Under the pieces are notes generated by a model, which saw only the letters and a program-made list of their open reading frames with translations, was not told the DNA's origin and made no database searches. A DNA stretch of 64,000 nucleotides from Sipunculus nudus (Eukaryota > Annelida > Sipuncula > Golfingiida > Sipunculidae). The position numbers and the translations under genes are program-made. Shown one piece after another: positions 45,783 through 61,000 of this stretch (the stretch's first letter is position 1; each line of letters begins with the position of its first letter). The DNA is taken from the NCBI GenBank assembly GCA_026874595.1, contig CM049320.1, positions 21,523,714 through 21,587,713 on the forward strand. Direction: 5' to 3'.

Positions 45783-46052
45783 ATATGAACAACAAAGTTG
45801 ATCAATAAAAAGCAAGTTTGATAAAATATATTAATTTGAAATTTTAACTTTTATCTGTAACCCATAAAAGGGAATATTATGTCCAATACAGGAAGCTCTT
45901 TGTAACTTGGTGCGATGCTGAGTTCAGCCAAGGGCAAATCTGTATCAGAGCTGCCATGGCGATCCACATCATTCAGGGGGTTGATGACAGAGGGCGGGGG
46001 GACACTGGGAAGGCATTGATAGCGGATATGTGATGCTGGTCAACGGGTCGAT

Positions 46053-46087
46053 TTATAAGTCACCCATCATCGTCAAAGTCTCATCAT
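46053..46087 (-). CDS. Terminal exon of the unrecognised minus-strand gene
   Basis: A long pyrimidine tract (ctttttttctctctctctcc) runs into ccag at 46091-46088. The exon codes [10 protein letters not shown] after completing a Tyr codon from exon B and stops with TAA at 46055-46053. Confidence 0.55.
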
Positions 46088-49000
46088 CTGGGGAGAGAGA
46101 GAGAAAAAAAGAAACATAAATACAAAGTAAAAATCAGCTGCAGGGAAACATATTTTATAACAATTAAACAAAATACCAAGGTCTAAAAGATTACAGCAAC
46201 TAAATACTGAAGCTACTTCTATGTAAAGTAACATTACAAAAATTTCAACCAATATTTTACTTCAGATTATTCATGAACTCAAGTCTACTTACATTATACA
46301 CTGTCTGTGTGAACATATATTCAAGTATGACAGCTCTGGAGTACATTATCACCAGCATTATGGAGATTTTAAGTTAACTGTATAACTAGCATCATTGTAT
46401 ATAAAAGATCCAACTCACTGACATTGTAACATATACCTAGTAGGTGACCTTATACATCTTACATAAAATTTTCATCTTTCATCTTTTCAAAGAGTTTACT
46501 ACATTATATGTGACATGTATCCATCACCCATGTGAGACTATTGTACATTTATCTATATTATATGTTAAAATATTTAATATTTCTCACTAAATAATACTGG
46601 GATACAAAAACATCTTATGTTGATACAATTAAAGGCTTCCTATTCTACACTATTCATCCAAGTCACAGACAAATCTATGTACAAAACCTTCAATGTGAAT
46701 GGAGGAATTAGGGATATAACATGGCTATTATATAAATATCCCCTATATAAAGGTCCTGCTACTTTATAAGTATAATATCATGGACAAATATCAGATAAGA
46801 CCTTTTCACAATCAGGTCCACTTGATCACAAATTGGACCTCAATAAAGTGGCTGTCTAAGCGAGGTCTCATATAAAGAGAAAAAAGAACTGGGACTGGAA
46901 CAAGTAGTGGTCGTTTTCTGAGGTGGTCACTAAACAGAGTTGATCATTAAGAAAGGTTTTATTGTAATGTACAGTCTGGATCAGAGAAACTTCGACAATG
47001 TCCTCATATTTACAACCAAACTATTTGTGCACTTGACATGGTACATTCATTTTCACTCATTCCACTCACACACTGCTTTTAAAGGCCACCTTTGCTTTAT
47101 ATGGTAACATTGGCTGGCATCGATGATTGGAACCATGCCAAAATTTAGTCCGAGGAACTTTAAAGCAAGGAGCCTGATAAGTCAGCCCTTCATAAATCTA
47201 TCTGGATGAGTAATACTTGAGTTATAATTTTTGGAAAAACTGCAACATCCTATCAAGGGTCATCAGCCAAATAATAGTCACATTATACGTATTGTCATGA
47301 ACATAATGTAATCTTTCATTTTTTAATGGAGCATTGAAAAAAAACCATGGGGGATGCATACTGGTCAAACAATGGTTGTTATTTAACAGCCAAAGAGAAT
47401 GAACATGATGGACTTGGCTGAAACCTTAAATACCTCACTTTCATTGGTTGGAACATTCTGTACAATGTGCCAGCACCATGGCCCCTGAATACTGCAAAGA
47501 TGGTCTTTGCAAGCATTAGATAAGTGGAGTGTAACATGACCATGGAATATAAGGAATGCACTTGTAATTGCAAACCAGTTTTGTTTTTCTAATACTGTTT
47601 GGTGGCATTGCAATACAAAATGTATTAATCAAGAAATGCGTCCATCCACAGATAACGCAGAGATACAACCACAGTATCTTCCGTTAATATATTTTTTGTT
47701 AGTACTTTGTACAATGGTCACCTGGAAATGTTTAGAAACTGAAGAGCGCTAAGTAAAACTTTATATTTACAAGGATTAAAATACCTTGCAGGGTGAAAAT
47801 GTTTTTAAGCTGGTAGGCATTAATCTATAAAAGGAAATTATTAATCTTAATGGAAAGAAGAAATATGAGTAAATGGATATATAAAGCAGGGAACTCAAGG
47901 TACACAATCACCTGGCCAGGTAATAATTAAATATGATTAAAAATATACACAGATCCTCGGACATGATTTGTGTAGTCAAACAAATTTAGTGCTTAATTAA
48001 ACTAATTATTTTTTATCAAGTTCACAAATGAATAGGACAAACAGAATACAGTGAGATGCTTAGATGCTATCACAACACAGGTCTGAACACCAGCTTGAAA
48101 ATTCCAATAAAATACATGTCTAAAGATGTCATAAAGAATACATGTCATAAGATATATTAAAGAAAAACAATGACCAGTATTAAAGGAAAAGATAATACAA
48201 TTTACCCGGACCAAGGTTTTATAGACATAAATTATTGAATATTACATGGGCAGAGATTCTACAGACTGTGAATCAAGACATTTCAGAAAAAGATTCAGGA
48301 ACGAGAGAAAGTTTTTAGAAAGAAAAGTTATAAAGTCATATAATGCACAAGACTTTAAGAAGCTGTCATGAAGTACAAAGATATATTGCTTAGTTATAAT
48401 TTGGCACAAAATTGTTATGCATGAACAAGGGTTTCAACATATCATGTTTGCATGACTACAAATATAAGGACTCAATTGAAAAATATTATAGGACACACTA
48501 ATAACTCAACTGTCGACAATATGTTTACTTGGAAAGATGCAATGCATTCTGGGACACACAGCGTGCATTATAATGTCATGAATAAATACATGATATAAAT
48601 GACACAATACAGCACGTTCACAAGAATTCAGCGCTACTGAATGAACAGACATGGCAGAATTCTTCACAGGTATCGCAACATGTTAGGTTTAGTATTCAGC
48701 CGCTCGTCTACGAGACCAGGACTCAGCCACCAAGTACTACATGCGGTTAATAACAACAGGTGAAGGCTCCATGAGCAAAAAAGTGCAAGTTTACAGAGGT
48801 CAGCGGAGGACAGGACAGTCACAGGAGAAGTTTCATGTTCTCTCCAGATTCTCAGCTTTTTACATTTCTTGTATTTCAAACAGAGACTTGTACCATCAGA
48901 TAATATACCAGGTTTTCCCAAACACAGTTTTCCCTTCAATCACAAAGGATCTGGTCTCGTTATCAAATTATGGCCCCCCCCCCCAAAATATTAAATTATA

Positions 49001-52000
49001 GAGACAAATTACCATTGGCATTTACCAATAAATTATTTCTTAAGCACTGCATTTATAGACTGGTTCCAAAACTCATATATATTTGATAACAGAGGTACTA
49101 ATATATTACTTAGAACTGAGTATATGAGCCTGGCTACCGGATCTCTTGCTTTTACAATCCTGCCACGGGGAAAATGAGCAGGGAACCAGTCAAAACAAAT
49201 GCAGCCTATCAGCATTATTCCAGTTAACTTAATCTAAAATTAATTTAATTATATTTGAATAACAAATATTGCATGATGATTTTCATAATGAACTTCAAAG
49301 TAATCTAAATCAAAGTTCAATGAAATGCAAGAAGAAATTAAATTTTCTGACACCAATTTTGGTACCCCACCCCTTTTACCCCACCCCTTTTTATAAAATT
49401 AGCTGTATAATCTACAGAGAACATGAGAAACCAGAGGAAGGGGCACTTTGAACCACTGGAGACATGAATTAGAGGAAGAGTTGTTCACATACCATTTTGG
49501 CACTGTGTTCTAACCCTGACTGAACTGAAATATTCAATGGGGTGAAAACATTGATAAAGCAATGATGATGATAGTCATGCTAATGTTATTTCACTCATTT
49601 TAATTGTTAGTCAAACCCACCCTGTTCCTCGGAACTGCTCTTATCTCTCTACTTAGTATTAGCACAATCACAAAATCTGACACATTTGTATTATTTTCAC
49701 AGATAAGAGAGAACAGCCACACAGTCTGAGGAACTGAATTGGTGCTTTGAGATATTTATCACAGAAAACACAAAACCAAGCATACTGCAGACTTCTTATA
49801 ATTAGAAAAATGTAAAAGTTAAAAGAATTACATATGTCACTGAAATTTCACCTTGCTGACCAAGTAATACTTCATAATAGTCTGAATGTTTTCAACCAAG
49901 GAATATGTGAAAACCACTGAAAAAATATCCAAAAACACTAAGGAGGGATGGGACATGGACCATGGAAGACCACCGTTAAATCTCTATTCAGATCAAGATT
50001 GAGGAGAAGCATTAAATTTTTCTGTGTTGCAAGAGGTACACACTAAATATGGTTCCATTCTAGATAAATCAGAAAACATTTTACATGTATTATAGTTCGT
50101 TTCACCACCTGCTGTCAACCTTTAATTGTAGATTATTCTCTTTAAAGTTTATATTTTTCAATTATTTCCTAGAGAACTACATATGGAAGTGACAACCTAA
50201 TATGGCAATTAAGAATTTTACAACAAATCCCCAGTTTATGATTCACAACTTTAAAGTCTCTTCACAATGATCTGGCAGATATGATGTGTTTCAGCATGAC
50301 TAGCCATCTTTGTTTTAGGTAGTTATATTTTTTTAGAGTGTTTACCTGACATCATCCAATCAGCAGCTCTCAATTGAGGCTGTTTTTTAATGTGACCAGT
50401 GACCTTGACTGCCATAAGTGGATCTGATATGTTGTATAATGTAGACGGATTTCTCATATTTCAAATAATTCTGTTCTTTAATAAGATGCAAGGTAGTCAT
50501 TAACTAAACTTGTTAAAACTTAGGTTCTTCAATCCTCTAATCTACACTATAATTGTTTCCCTTGCAATGTAACTAATAAAAATTCATGGCAAAAAACAGG
50601 TGGACATGAGGGCATGAAACAGACTTTAAATAAATGCAAGTTAATCAAGGTAGTCTGGGAATTTGCCTTTATCATTCACTCCCCTCCCAGGTGCCTTCAG
50701 CATTTACAGGATAATTTGTTCAATTGAGAGCGAAGTTACTGTTGCCTTTTAATGTCAACATCTGGTTTACTGTAAAGATAAGATATCAACACCTCATGGC
50801 AACCTCAGTTACTTTGCTGCAGTACAGTACATAATTAGCCAAAACAATTATCTCGGACCCAGACAGCTGATGTCAATCACATTTAAAGATATTATCTATC
50901 AAGTGATGTCAATAATACTTCCTAAACAATGGCCTGGAAAAAAAATATATATATTTACTCAGGTTTCCTGGGAGGCCATGATTTCAAAAAGTTGTTAACG
51001 TATGAATCTGCAAAATTCCAAAGAAAAACTGACCCATTTCCATACTAAATTTGTGGAATTTACTCCAATGGACAGAAAGTTTGGACAGAAAAATTACGAA
51101 AGACTATTTTCTCTTATGAATTTTAAAATATTTGAGGCATTTATCTTAATTCCCTATTTCCTGAATGGGAAAAGTTGAAACTCATTTTCAAGATTTCCAA
51201 GATAGCTAGGAACCTTGGTACTAAAGGCAAGCTCCATCATTTATTATCAACACTCCTTAACTACAGCTTAAATTATTGGTGCAACACAATACAGACACTG
51301 AATGAAGACTATATTTGACATGGCCAGTAAGGGAATGACACGACATAAGCAGAAATTGCATGGACAGGTCAGGACTAAGTAATGACCAAATGTCTAATGA
51401 CAATACCAAGACACTCGTACAGCTGAGACATTCAGATAATCAGGCAACAAATACAGTGGACCCTGTCTGAAAGACCACCCATCTTATATGACCACCTATC
51501 TGGTAAGACCATCCTTAGTGACCAGAAAGCAAATCCCAATGATTGTAACTGACCAGTCTAATAAGACTACCTGTCTATTTAGACCACTTTGGCAATTCCC
51601 ATGGGTGTTCTTACTAGATATGTTTCACTGCATCTAATCTCAAATGAAGATCCAGATACCAGATCCATCCTACTATAATTTGAGGACTCTGAGGCACTGA
51701 TCTGTAAACACTGTAAAGCCCTTGCAACCAAACTCTCTCCGCAGATAGGTTCCTGCCTGGACGCTGTCCTGCATACTTTTTTGTCACATCCCCTGGTCTC
51801 ATCAAATCCTACTTTACTCCCCCCAATAATTTCTTGGGGGGTTGCCTTTTCTTTACAGATTAAAACCCAGGATATCCTAGATCAGGTGTATGCATTTTTT
51901 AACTTCCTAAATCCATGTTTGACCACTTAGGTGACCACAACCAAACACACAAATAATGGCAGAAATGCAGAAAGGTAAAGGTGACACAATCCAGTTGTGA

Positions 52001-55000
52001 ATATGATCATAAAAGAATGGAGGAATTGTACACTGGTCCTTTTCATTTTTGGGTTAGACTTTAGAGAGCTCGTCTTGTGCTGCAATGCTTCAAATTTTCA
52101 GTTTGGATGGTCCTTAACAATGAGATTCCTGGCCAAGGCCTTTTAAGCACAAGGATAGGCCCTCTCCTGCTCCAGTTAATTGGTACTGGACATGGACAGA
52201 GGCACCTGTTGGGCAAATATCCTTCTGCATCCTTGAATGCTTGGGTTGTAGGGCAGAGAACCATTTTTCTATTTATTTTTAAATAAATCATCCAAACCAG
52301 ATTTGTGTTAGTATCTTATCTCTACAATACATATCACCAAATCTGCTCATGATACAATATATATAGTGAAACCCTTCTATAATGGACAGGATAATTTTTC
52401 CTATATAATGGGGCGTGTGGGAATATCGGCATTTACCATAAACTTTGCCTTTTTGAACCACTATTTCGTCATATTCAAACTGGGTCAGTACATGTGCGCT
52501 GGAATACAACAAGCCGTAAAGGACAAAGGAGACATTTCAGACACAGCATTATATGGCTGGTTTAGATATGATGTCCCCATGGACCTTTCATGTGTCGTGA
52601 GTTGCACTTGTTTGGGGCTCTTTATTATTCACAAATATCACTGCCTTCTGCACACAGGATACATATCTGAAAGCTGGAACATTTCTGATGATAAATAACT
52701 CAATGTTGCTAGACAGAAAAGATAATGGTAAGGAACCTGGAAATGTTTAATTTCAAACAAAGACAATAATATTGTGTCAACCGTCATCAAGGTAAACAGT
52801 CAATCTGAATTTAGGACAAAATACACAAAGCAAAATGTAAATACATGAATCCTTTCACCATCAATGTCTGACCCTGTATCACAATAATAAAAGATTGTTA
52901 TAGCTCACTCCTCTGCTTTAGGGTGCAGCAGATTTGACAAAACAATTAATGGACACATTCCATTCATATTAAGTCATCTTGATGCTGTGATCTGATTTTC
53001 AAAATAATGCTTTCCGCTTCAGGTCGGTTGTAAGGGCAGCAATGGTAGCATTATAGGTACATTATTTTGGAAATTCGATGTCTAACACCTTTAATGTATA
53101 AAGCCTGATTTATGAGGTGGGTGGATGGACAAGACTACACGTAAAACACAGGAATATCCAGCTCCCGTAATTTCAATGTACTCATGGTAAAGACAGAAGG
53201 TTAATTTTCCATAGGTCTCTTATTAATATTATAAAGGAATCAGTTATCAAATTTCCACATTAGTGAAGTTTTTAAGAGGAATCCTTTTGATACTTACAGT
53301 ATTTTTTTTAAGTTCTCAAACATAAATCATTAAACTGCAAACTGATTTGACATTCTCATGATCCAACCATCAGCATATTAGAGATTCATTTAAAAAATTA
53401 AAATTTGTAATCTTTCACATGCAGAAATGATCAGTACATTACAGAAAGAATTATGCAAAATATATCCCACAAATAGAAATATTTTTGGTGAAAGGTAATA
53501 AACAATCCGAGAGCATATTTCACCAGCCTGAATTTATGACGTTTAGGGAGTAGAAATCACTGTGGAACCGATGAATTGAAAATAAAATTCCCATGCAAAA
53601 ATTAACTTTTTTTTGAAGAAGCATTGGCCAGTGCTGTTAGTGGGTGGACACGCTCTGACCACCCCGATAGCAAGCCAACCATAAATTTATATAATACAGC
53701 TTGCGTAGGGCACACGCATGAAAGAGAACCGTTTACCGTCTATAAGAGGTATATATCCCCCTTCAACACTGATGTGGATGTAGTGTCAAAACAACAAATG
53801 CCTACAATGGAAAATAACAGCCAGTCATCTGCCAACACGACAGTGTTACATTTATAAATGCGTACAATGCTGCATGCAGTGTGGCGATGCTTCACTTCGT
53901 GGTGCTTATGGCAGACATGGAGCTGGTATCCAAATGAGCACAAAATGAGTTTCAATGACCTTTGACCTCATAAATGCAAATATAAAGACTTAAATCTGTT
54001 AATCCAGATCGAGTCCTAATAAAGTTTGGCCCAAACCCAATGTCTCTGTATCCCTCCCCTAAACTATGCCTGACCTTTTGACTAGCATTTTCTTATCAAT
54101 TCTATTTTTCTCATCCACCTTATCATTTGGATGTGCAATCAGGTTTCAATGTATTCTGACTCAATCACTGAAATTGGTCCACCAAACGAACATCCATCAT
54201 TTTTGAACAGAACCAAAACTTTTAAAGGAAGACACAATATTCAGATACTTATACTATTGTATAAATGTTGAATATGTAAATGGGGAAGCTGGTAGGGGTG
54301 GGGGTGGGGGGGGGGGGGGGAGGTATCTGCAAGGAAGGCCTCAACCTTAAGGAGAAATTCAACCAAGACTTGACCAGTCATGACCGTAATATTCTTTTGA
54401 CCTTGACCTAAATTCTGTGACCTTGACCCCTTCATTCCCACTCCATGCTAACCAACCGGTGTACAATACAAAAAGCAGAAGCACTAAGACAAACACATAA
54501 TGGTGACAGGACCACATGCACTGCCGGACGCGTGAATCCAAGAAGAACAAACACTGTGCGAGCCCGGTGTCGGGGCATGCAGTACTTGAAGCATCATATA
54601 GTTTTACATGGTTAATGTTACTCTACTTGGCATAAGAAACCTGGTCTTTACAGTGTTAACATTACTCTGCCAGAGGAGGCTGGACCAAATAAGTGAAGCA
54701 CCATAAACATGGGAACAAGCACATGGCCAGGGAATGTTTAACAACCTTTGACATATAACTTCTGACACTTAACCTTTGACACAAATACATTTGAACTCAA
54801 ACATAAAGCAAAACTTTGGAATGGAAAACTGCAGCATTTTCATTTTTTATTACCTTAACATCCATTAAATGAAATTGAGAAATTATTATGATAAATTATG
54901 TAAATTTAGTCTGTCAGCTGTTAACTGAACACTGATTATAAAAAAATACCAAGAAGCATTTTTGATTCCTTTCTCAAATTTTCAATCTAAAAACAAATTT

Positions 55001-58000
55001 CAAGAAAGATCTTAAATGCAAATTGACCTAAGTAGTTAAAGAACTCCACGGAAAATATTCAAAAGATGCAAGTTTAAACATAACCCTCACAAAATATGAT
55101 GAACTATGAATGTGAAATGATTTATTATGAAGTATAATGACATTACAAACGATAAACATTTTGAAGAATTGCAGTCTTTCCTTTTTGTAATATCAAAGAG
55201 ATCCATATCAAATCTGATTACTAAAAGATGTCAGATCTGATTGTAACAGAGTTCTAATAGCAGAATACTTAAGATAAAGGCTAATGAGCAGTTCACTGGT
55301 TATTATACTTAAAGATCTGAGCATTATAAAATAACCCTATGATGGAGGTCAACCAGTACTTCTCATGATAACTAATGATAAAAGAGGAGCCTGGCATACG
55401 CTCCTGACCTCTGGCCATGTGCAAGTTAAACCCAAGTAAACGTAAACGCTATGAAGCACATCGCAGAGAACTCACATGGATTACCCATAGCCATCTTGAA
55501 TGACTGCCGACTTGCCACCATATCCTGATTGACAGATCCTAGATCCCTCGGCGGCGGGGGAAGCGGGTTTGGCGGGTGTTGAGGAGGTTCAGCACCAGGG
55601 GGCATGCCTGTGTCTGTCCTCCTTGTGTTCACTACGCTCCCCGTCTCCGTTTCACTTCCGCCGCTGTGACCGGGACTCGCGGACTTTCGGTCCCCCTTTT
55701 CTTTTTGCCTCTGGCTGCTGGCTGAGCTTCCTGTAACACATGCAAGTGACACCTGGTGGTGACAGCCAAAACTACCCATCAAATACCATTAATCTAACCT
55801 ATCAATCAAGAGATCTCAATAAACACAAACAAACAGGAATTTACATATATACAAAAGAAAAAAATATGAATGGATCTGAGTCTACACATTTGTATAGTTA
55901 TTTACATACAAAAGTGTACACTTATTCAAAGGTATCCTTCTTATTTGTTTATTCAATAAAACTTTACTTAGTTATTTACATTAATTATATTTGAAAATAA
56001 TAGAATACTAGCAAAAGGGTATCAGTGTGTTAATGCATAAGTTATTGTGATCATAATGTGTTAAATCTGAGGCCTACCACTACCACTGTAACAGTGCATT
56101 CATTGGACTCGGATAGAAGTTTGTGTTATGTTGTGAATAATAAGTAACAAAAGCGTATATGAATGAAAATAGTCTTTTACCTGGCTATTCCAGCGAGGTA
56201 TGGTAAGCCCCCTAACAAGTTCTGACATTTCTGATAAAATGTTAATAATAATTCTCTACACTCTTTCTTTAATTTGCCCTGACTGTATGATGTGTGATCT
56301 GATCTTGTTTTGATATCTATCCATCTTAGATAAATCTGTTACAGCCTCCACATACCAGCAGATACATGTTGTATTTTTACATCGTTTGTCTGTTCCTATG
56401 ATACCTTAATAAGTTTACTAACAGACACATAGCAATAATTCTGCCCTTCCAGGTAAATGTCCATGTTCCTTAAATCAAAACCCATAAATATTACAACTGT
56501 GTATCGTCAGGCTACTCACAAGATGAAAAAATCACGATACGAAATGGCATTACACATACTGGTTTGCTAACCTTTTTGCCTTACATAATTCATAGCAAGA
56601 GATGACCAAATAAACCTACAGCATGGCATTAAGAGTGTAAAAGTAATATTTTGCTTTAAAACTGATTCTGGACCATTGTATACAGCTTGTATCCAGTACA
56701 AATGAGGACACAGCAATTAATAGATATTGAATATTAGATTAAGTTCAGTCTAGTAATAGATTTTTATATTCATTCTTTGCTTTTCTTTTAATATTTTTAA
56801 GCTTAATTAAAGTGTCTCAAATAAGAAAACCAGCTATATCGTAATAGGCTAATTTTAGTGCAGGGACTTTTAACATAGACCACAGACTCTACAGCTTGAA
56901 TGTTTGTTTCAGCCCTAATAAGTAAAAAGCCTGTTGAAGACACAAAGGGACAGTGAAGGAATGTATGCTGAAACTGATTCAGAATCTATAATAAGATCAA
57001 ATTTTTTCATTTATGATAATGTAATAATTACATCTGTCAAAATTCCCATATTGTAAATAAAGGGGGTATATTTTTTTATATCTTTGATAACCTTTTTTTC
57101 GAAAAGAAAGGCAGTCATTTCCTAAATGACCAATAGCTCTTGTGGCAAAGCTGATGTTGAACTGTACCAGAGTTGTTACTGGTCAATTTTTGAATATATA
57201 AAAAAAGCAACACCAATCACCAGATTCAGATACTGTTAAATAGAGTTATAACATGTAAATATGTGCACCCACACATAGGATCTACAACACCACATTTTAC
57301 AGACCACCACAAGCAGGTAAAATAATAAAAAAAAAATCAAATGACCAAACGGAATGACATCAACCAACAATCAACAACATGAGGCAGTATTAGTTCACAT
57401 TTGGAGCATGCTAAAAACACACTTGTCCACAAAAAACAGTGGCACCTGTGACAATTAAAACACAACACAAAACTTTTCTATAAGCCCAAAACTGACAAAC
57501 AACTATGTGTGTGATATGTATATACTACTTTAATATCTCATGATTGTGATGTAACTTCAGTGTTTGTACACTTGAAATCCCAGTTTGTATGCATGCAGCT
57601 TGTTATCTGCTGAGTCACCAGGTGGCACCACCAGAGCTGTCATGAATGGCTTCAATGCCAAGCATTGAACCAGCCTGTTTCCTAATTATCTGACAATACT
57701 GCATTGAACAGGTGACAACTTATCAACTGCTGTCAGTTTTTCCCTTTAATTTAAAAAGACTGAGTGTTTCACAGTGTTTTGCCATATGTACCAAACACAG
57801 AAGTGGTCTGGTTTTTTATGGACCCCCCCCCCCCTCACAAAATTTGAACAGCTTGCGGCATATATTAAATCCCCATCAGTCTTTCTTCAAAGCTTGAATC
57901 TTGGTTACACTAGTGGAGCTTATAATTGTTAAGTATAAGTTAAATGTCAGTGAGTTTTCATTTTCCTGTCAGAATCTCAAAAATCTCAAAAATAGTGAGT

Positions 58001-61000
58001 AGGTAAAATGTACTCGATTAAACATACATGTATATACAAAGTATACGTGAAGGTAGATTTGTCTGATTTTCTGTGTTCTTAAGGCTAAGGTTTATATTAC
58101 AATATTTAATTTAACATTACAGATGCTATCCCCTGTTAATTAACTACAGTAATACTAATACTGACCTGAAAAATTAATTCAGTGTTCCAACTCAAAAATT
58201 GATCACAAATTTAAGGACCTTTTAAGGACTTTTAAAGACCACATCTATCAGATTTCTTGAGCCAGCTCTGTATTAGGCATGAAATTGCTGAAGAATGGTG
58301 ACATTTACTGATGATAAAACATGTTTAATCAGACGATTGACACTCCATCCCTTGCTGGCCAATTCACAAAATTTACCAAATCACTCAAGACTGTCAGGTG
58401 ACTGTCAGCTCCAAGGAGTGGGAGAGCATATAATATCAGCTTGTCTGGAGGGATTGAATGAATTTATTGCAGTGATAAAACTGACTGAACTGTAAGAATA
58501 CAAATATTTAAGAACTTTTGATTTCCCTCAGTCTTTTTAGAAATTCTAGGATATTTATGTTCTTCAATTTTGCTCTTTTGAATTTTTGGATTTCACATTT
58601 TTTTAGAACCCATTATGAACACTGATGTATCTTGTCTGGCACAACTGATTTCCTCCATCTAAGGCCTTAAAGGTGTATATATCAACCATTTCCTTTTTCC
58701 CAGTCTTCTTATCTCATTAACAAGCCATGATATTTGTGTGCAGTATTCAAGGTTTTCACAAAACATACATCATGACAGATACTTCACAAACGTTAACACA
58801 GGGAAAACATTGTGTGCTGTTGAAACTTCTGGTAAACTTTATTTACTGTGACACTCCATGCTGGACGTGATCATGATGACATCACAAGGAGTGCCAGTGT
58901 GATGCGGCAGGTACAATATAACCACAATATATGGATAAAACCGATATGGAAACTGCTGCAGAGTTCCGACTGCTTACCAATGAATGACGAAGCCGGCCCG
59001 TGCATTAGAATGACAGAGCCTGCAGTTGGTACCAATAAATAGCATTAATGATGATCATATATACAAAACTTATATAACAAAATAAATGGATTATGACATA
59101 TAAGTTACATATTTGCTTGACAAAGAATCCAAACCAAGATGCATAAAAGAAGCAAATCTAGACTGTGATATGAATTTTGAAACTTTTGTATTATTTTATG
59201 ATCACTTTTAATTGAATGGCCCCTGGATCAAGACATTCAGCTGAAACCAAACTGGAAAGCACATGAGCATTATTAATGCCCTACTTTGCCCTTATTATGA
59301 AAACCAGTGTTCACTGGTTTTGATATTACACAAAGTAACTTAAAATTATAAAGAATTACCTATAAAGAAATCAATGCATGCAAAAGATTATCATTAAACA
59401 GTCATTTTTTGTGGATTTATAAAAGACCCCTTGTAAAAACTCAGCTTGCAAACCTTTGTATTTTCCCTAAACCATCAAGAGCCACCTGTAGTTTTTCAAT
59501 GCCAGCTATAAAAAGTCAGCTTATAATTTATAATATACTAACATAAGGTGTTCATATATGCAGGAAACCAGACAAAGAATGAAGCCCAAAGACTATTATT
59601 TGTAGTAACTATATGGCCCTGTATATTACACCAAATTTTGGCTATTTGTAATAACTATATACAGTCCTGACTTGATAGTCCGACACTAAATGTAATACCC
59701 TAATTTATGTCGGATTGCAAGGCTGTCGGATTGTCAAATCAATAAAAGTGACAGAGGCTCAAAATACAATGTTACCTCAATGTTTTGAGGGTTTTTAAGC
59801 AGTCCGCGGTCGGGATCAACGTCCCCTGCAGCGAAGCCCTGCTCCTCAATACTGTAGCCCTGTTTCCATTCCCCCAATCGTGTCTCTGGGAGTTACTGGT
59901 TTAAGAGGACCATCTTCATCCTCAGACTCGCTGTCACTGTCACCTCTCGTCTTTTTTTTACCATTAACACAATATCAGCGGCCTTTGGCATTGCTTCGGT
60001 GGGCTCCATGTTATCTAATACGAGGGATTCCTCTGTGGTCACGTGGTCAGCACTGTTGAGTGCCTGGAAAAGGTCCCCGACACCGTTCTCCAACTCTGCA
60101 TGTTCCACACACCGAGAGGTTCATGTCTGCCAAATAGGGATCTAAACTGACTTAATAAAGGAGCCAAATTGACTCAATAATTGGCTCAAGTGTACAGTTA
60201 GAACAATACGCATCGCTGCATTTCACACCTAATTGACCACAGTGTTGTGTGCACGAGCCCGACGACTGACATCAAAGGACAAAATACCGGTCGGATTGTC
60301 AAGTCAGAAAATACGTCGGTATCCTTGTTTGTGTCGGGAAATGTCATGACGGAGTCGGAATCCAAGGCTGTCATTTGTCAAGGCTAATTTCTATGGGTCC
60401 CGTTCATTTATTGCAAAATACCGTCGGATTGCAAGGTTTTTAGATTTTTAAGGGTTGGAATGTCAAGTCACCACTGTATGTACCTGTATATCACACCAAA
60501 CTAGTTTATTTGTTTATACTATATGGGTACCTGCATATTACACCAAACCGGTTTATTTTTCAAGGCTATGTCAGATTCCTGTGTTTTTGTTTAATTAGAG
60601 AACACTATGAAAACTTAGGTTATTTATATTTTACATGTTGTAGAAAAATTATCATAGACTTTCAGTATGAGCAACACCCATGTGCACACCCATACAGTAT
60701 ATATACATTTGCATTAATGTCTGCATTTTTCCTAAATATTATAGAGCTTTATCACTGGCAAAAATTAACACTGGTTGATAATTGAATCGATAATTTCCTG
60801 TAGTATGTGCGCTCAAACGTTTTTATAAAATTGTATCTTATTTACCGGTAATGTGGTCCCCCTGACCAAGTTATTTTCAGACAGGCAAGCTTTATATATA
60901 GACCATCTGTCCGCTCTACCTACCTAATAGCTTAATATCACCAGCTAAATAAAGACTACAAATATCACATATACACCCATCTCCTAGGTCTACCATAAGC

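Noticed and set aside
52366-52698. 110-residue plus-strand frame
   Set aside because: No family resemblance; it starts inside a repeat-like segment (gtgaaacccttctataatgg) and lies antisense to an intron.
53624-53857. 77-residue plus-strand frame with balanced composition
   Set aside because: It looks more protein-like than most, but I found no homology, no start context and no partner exon.
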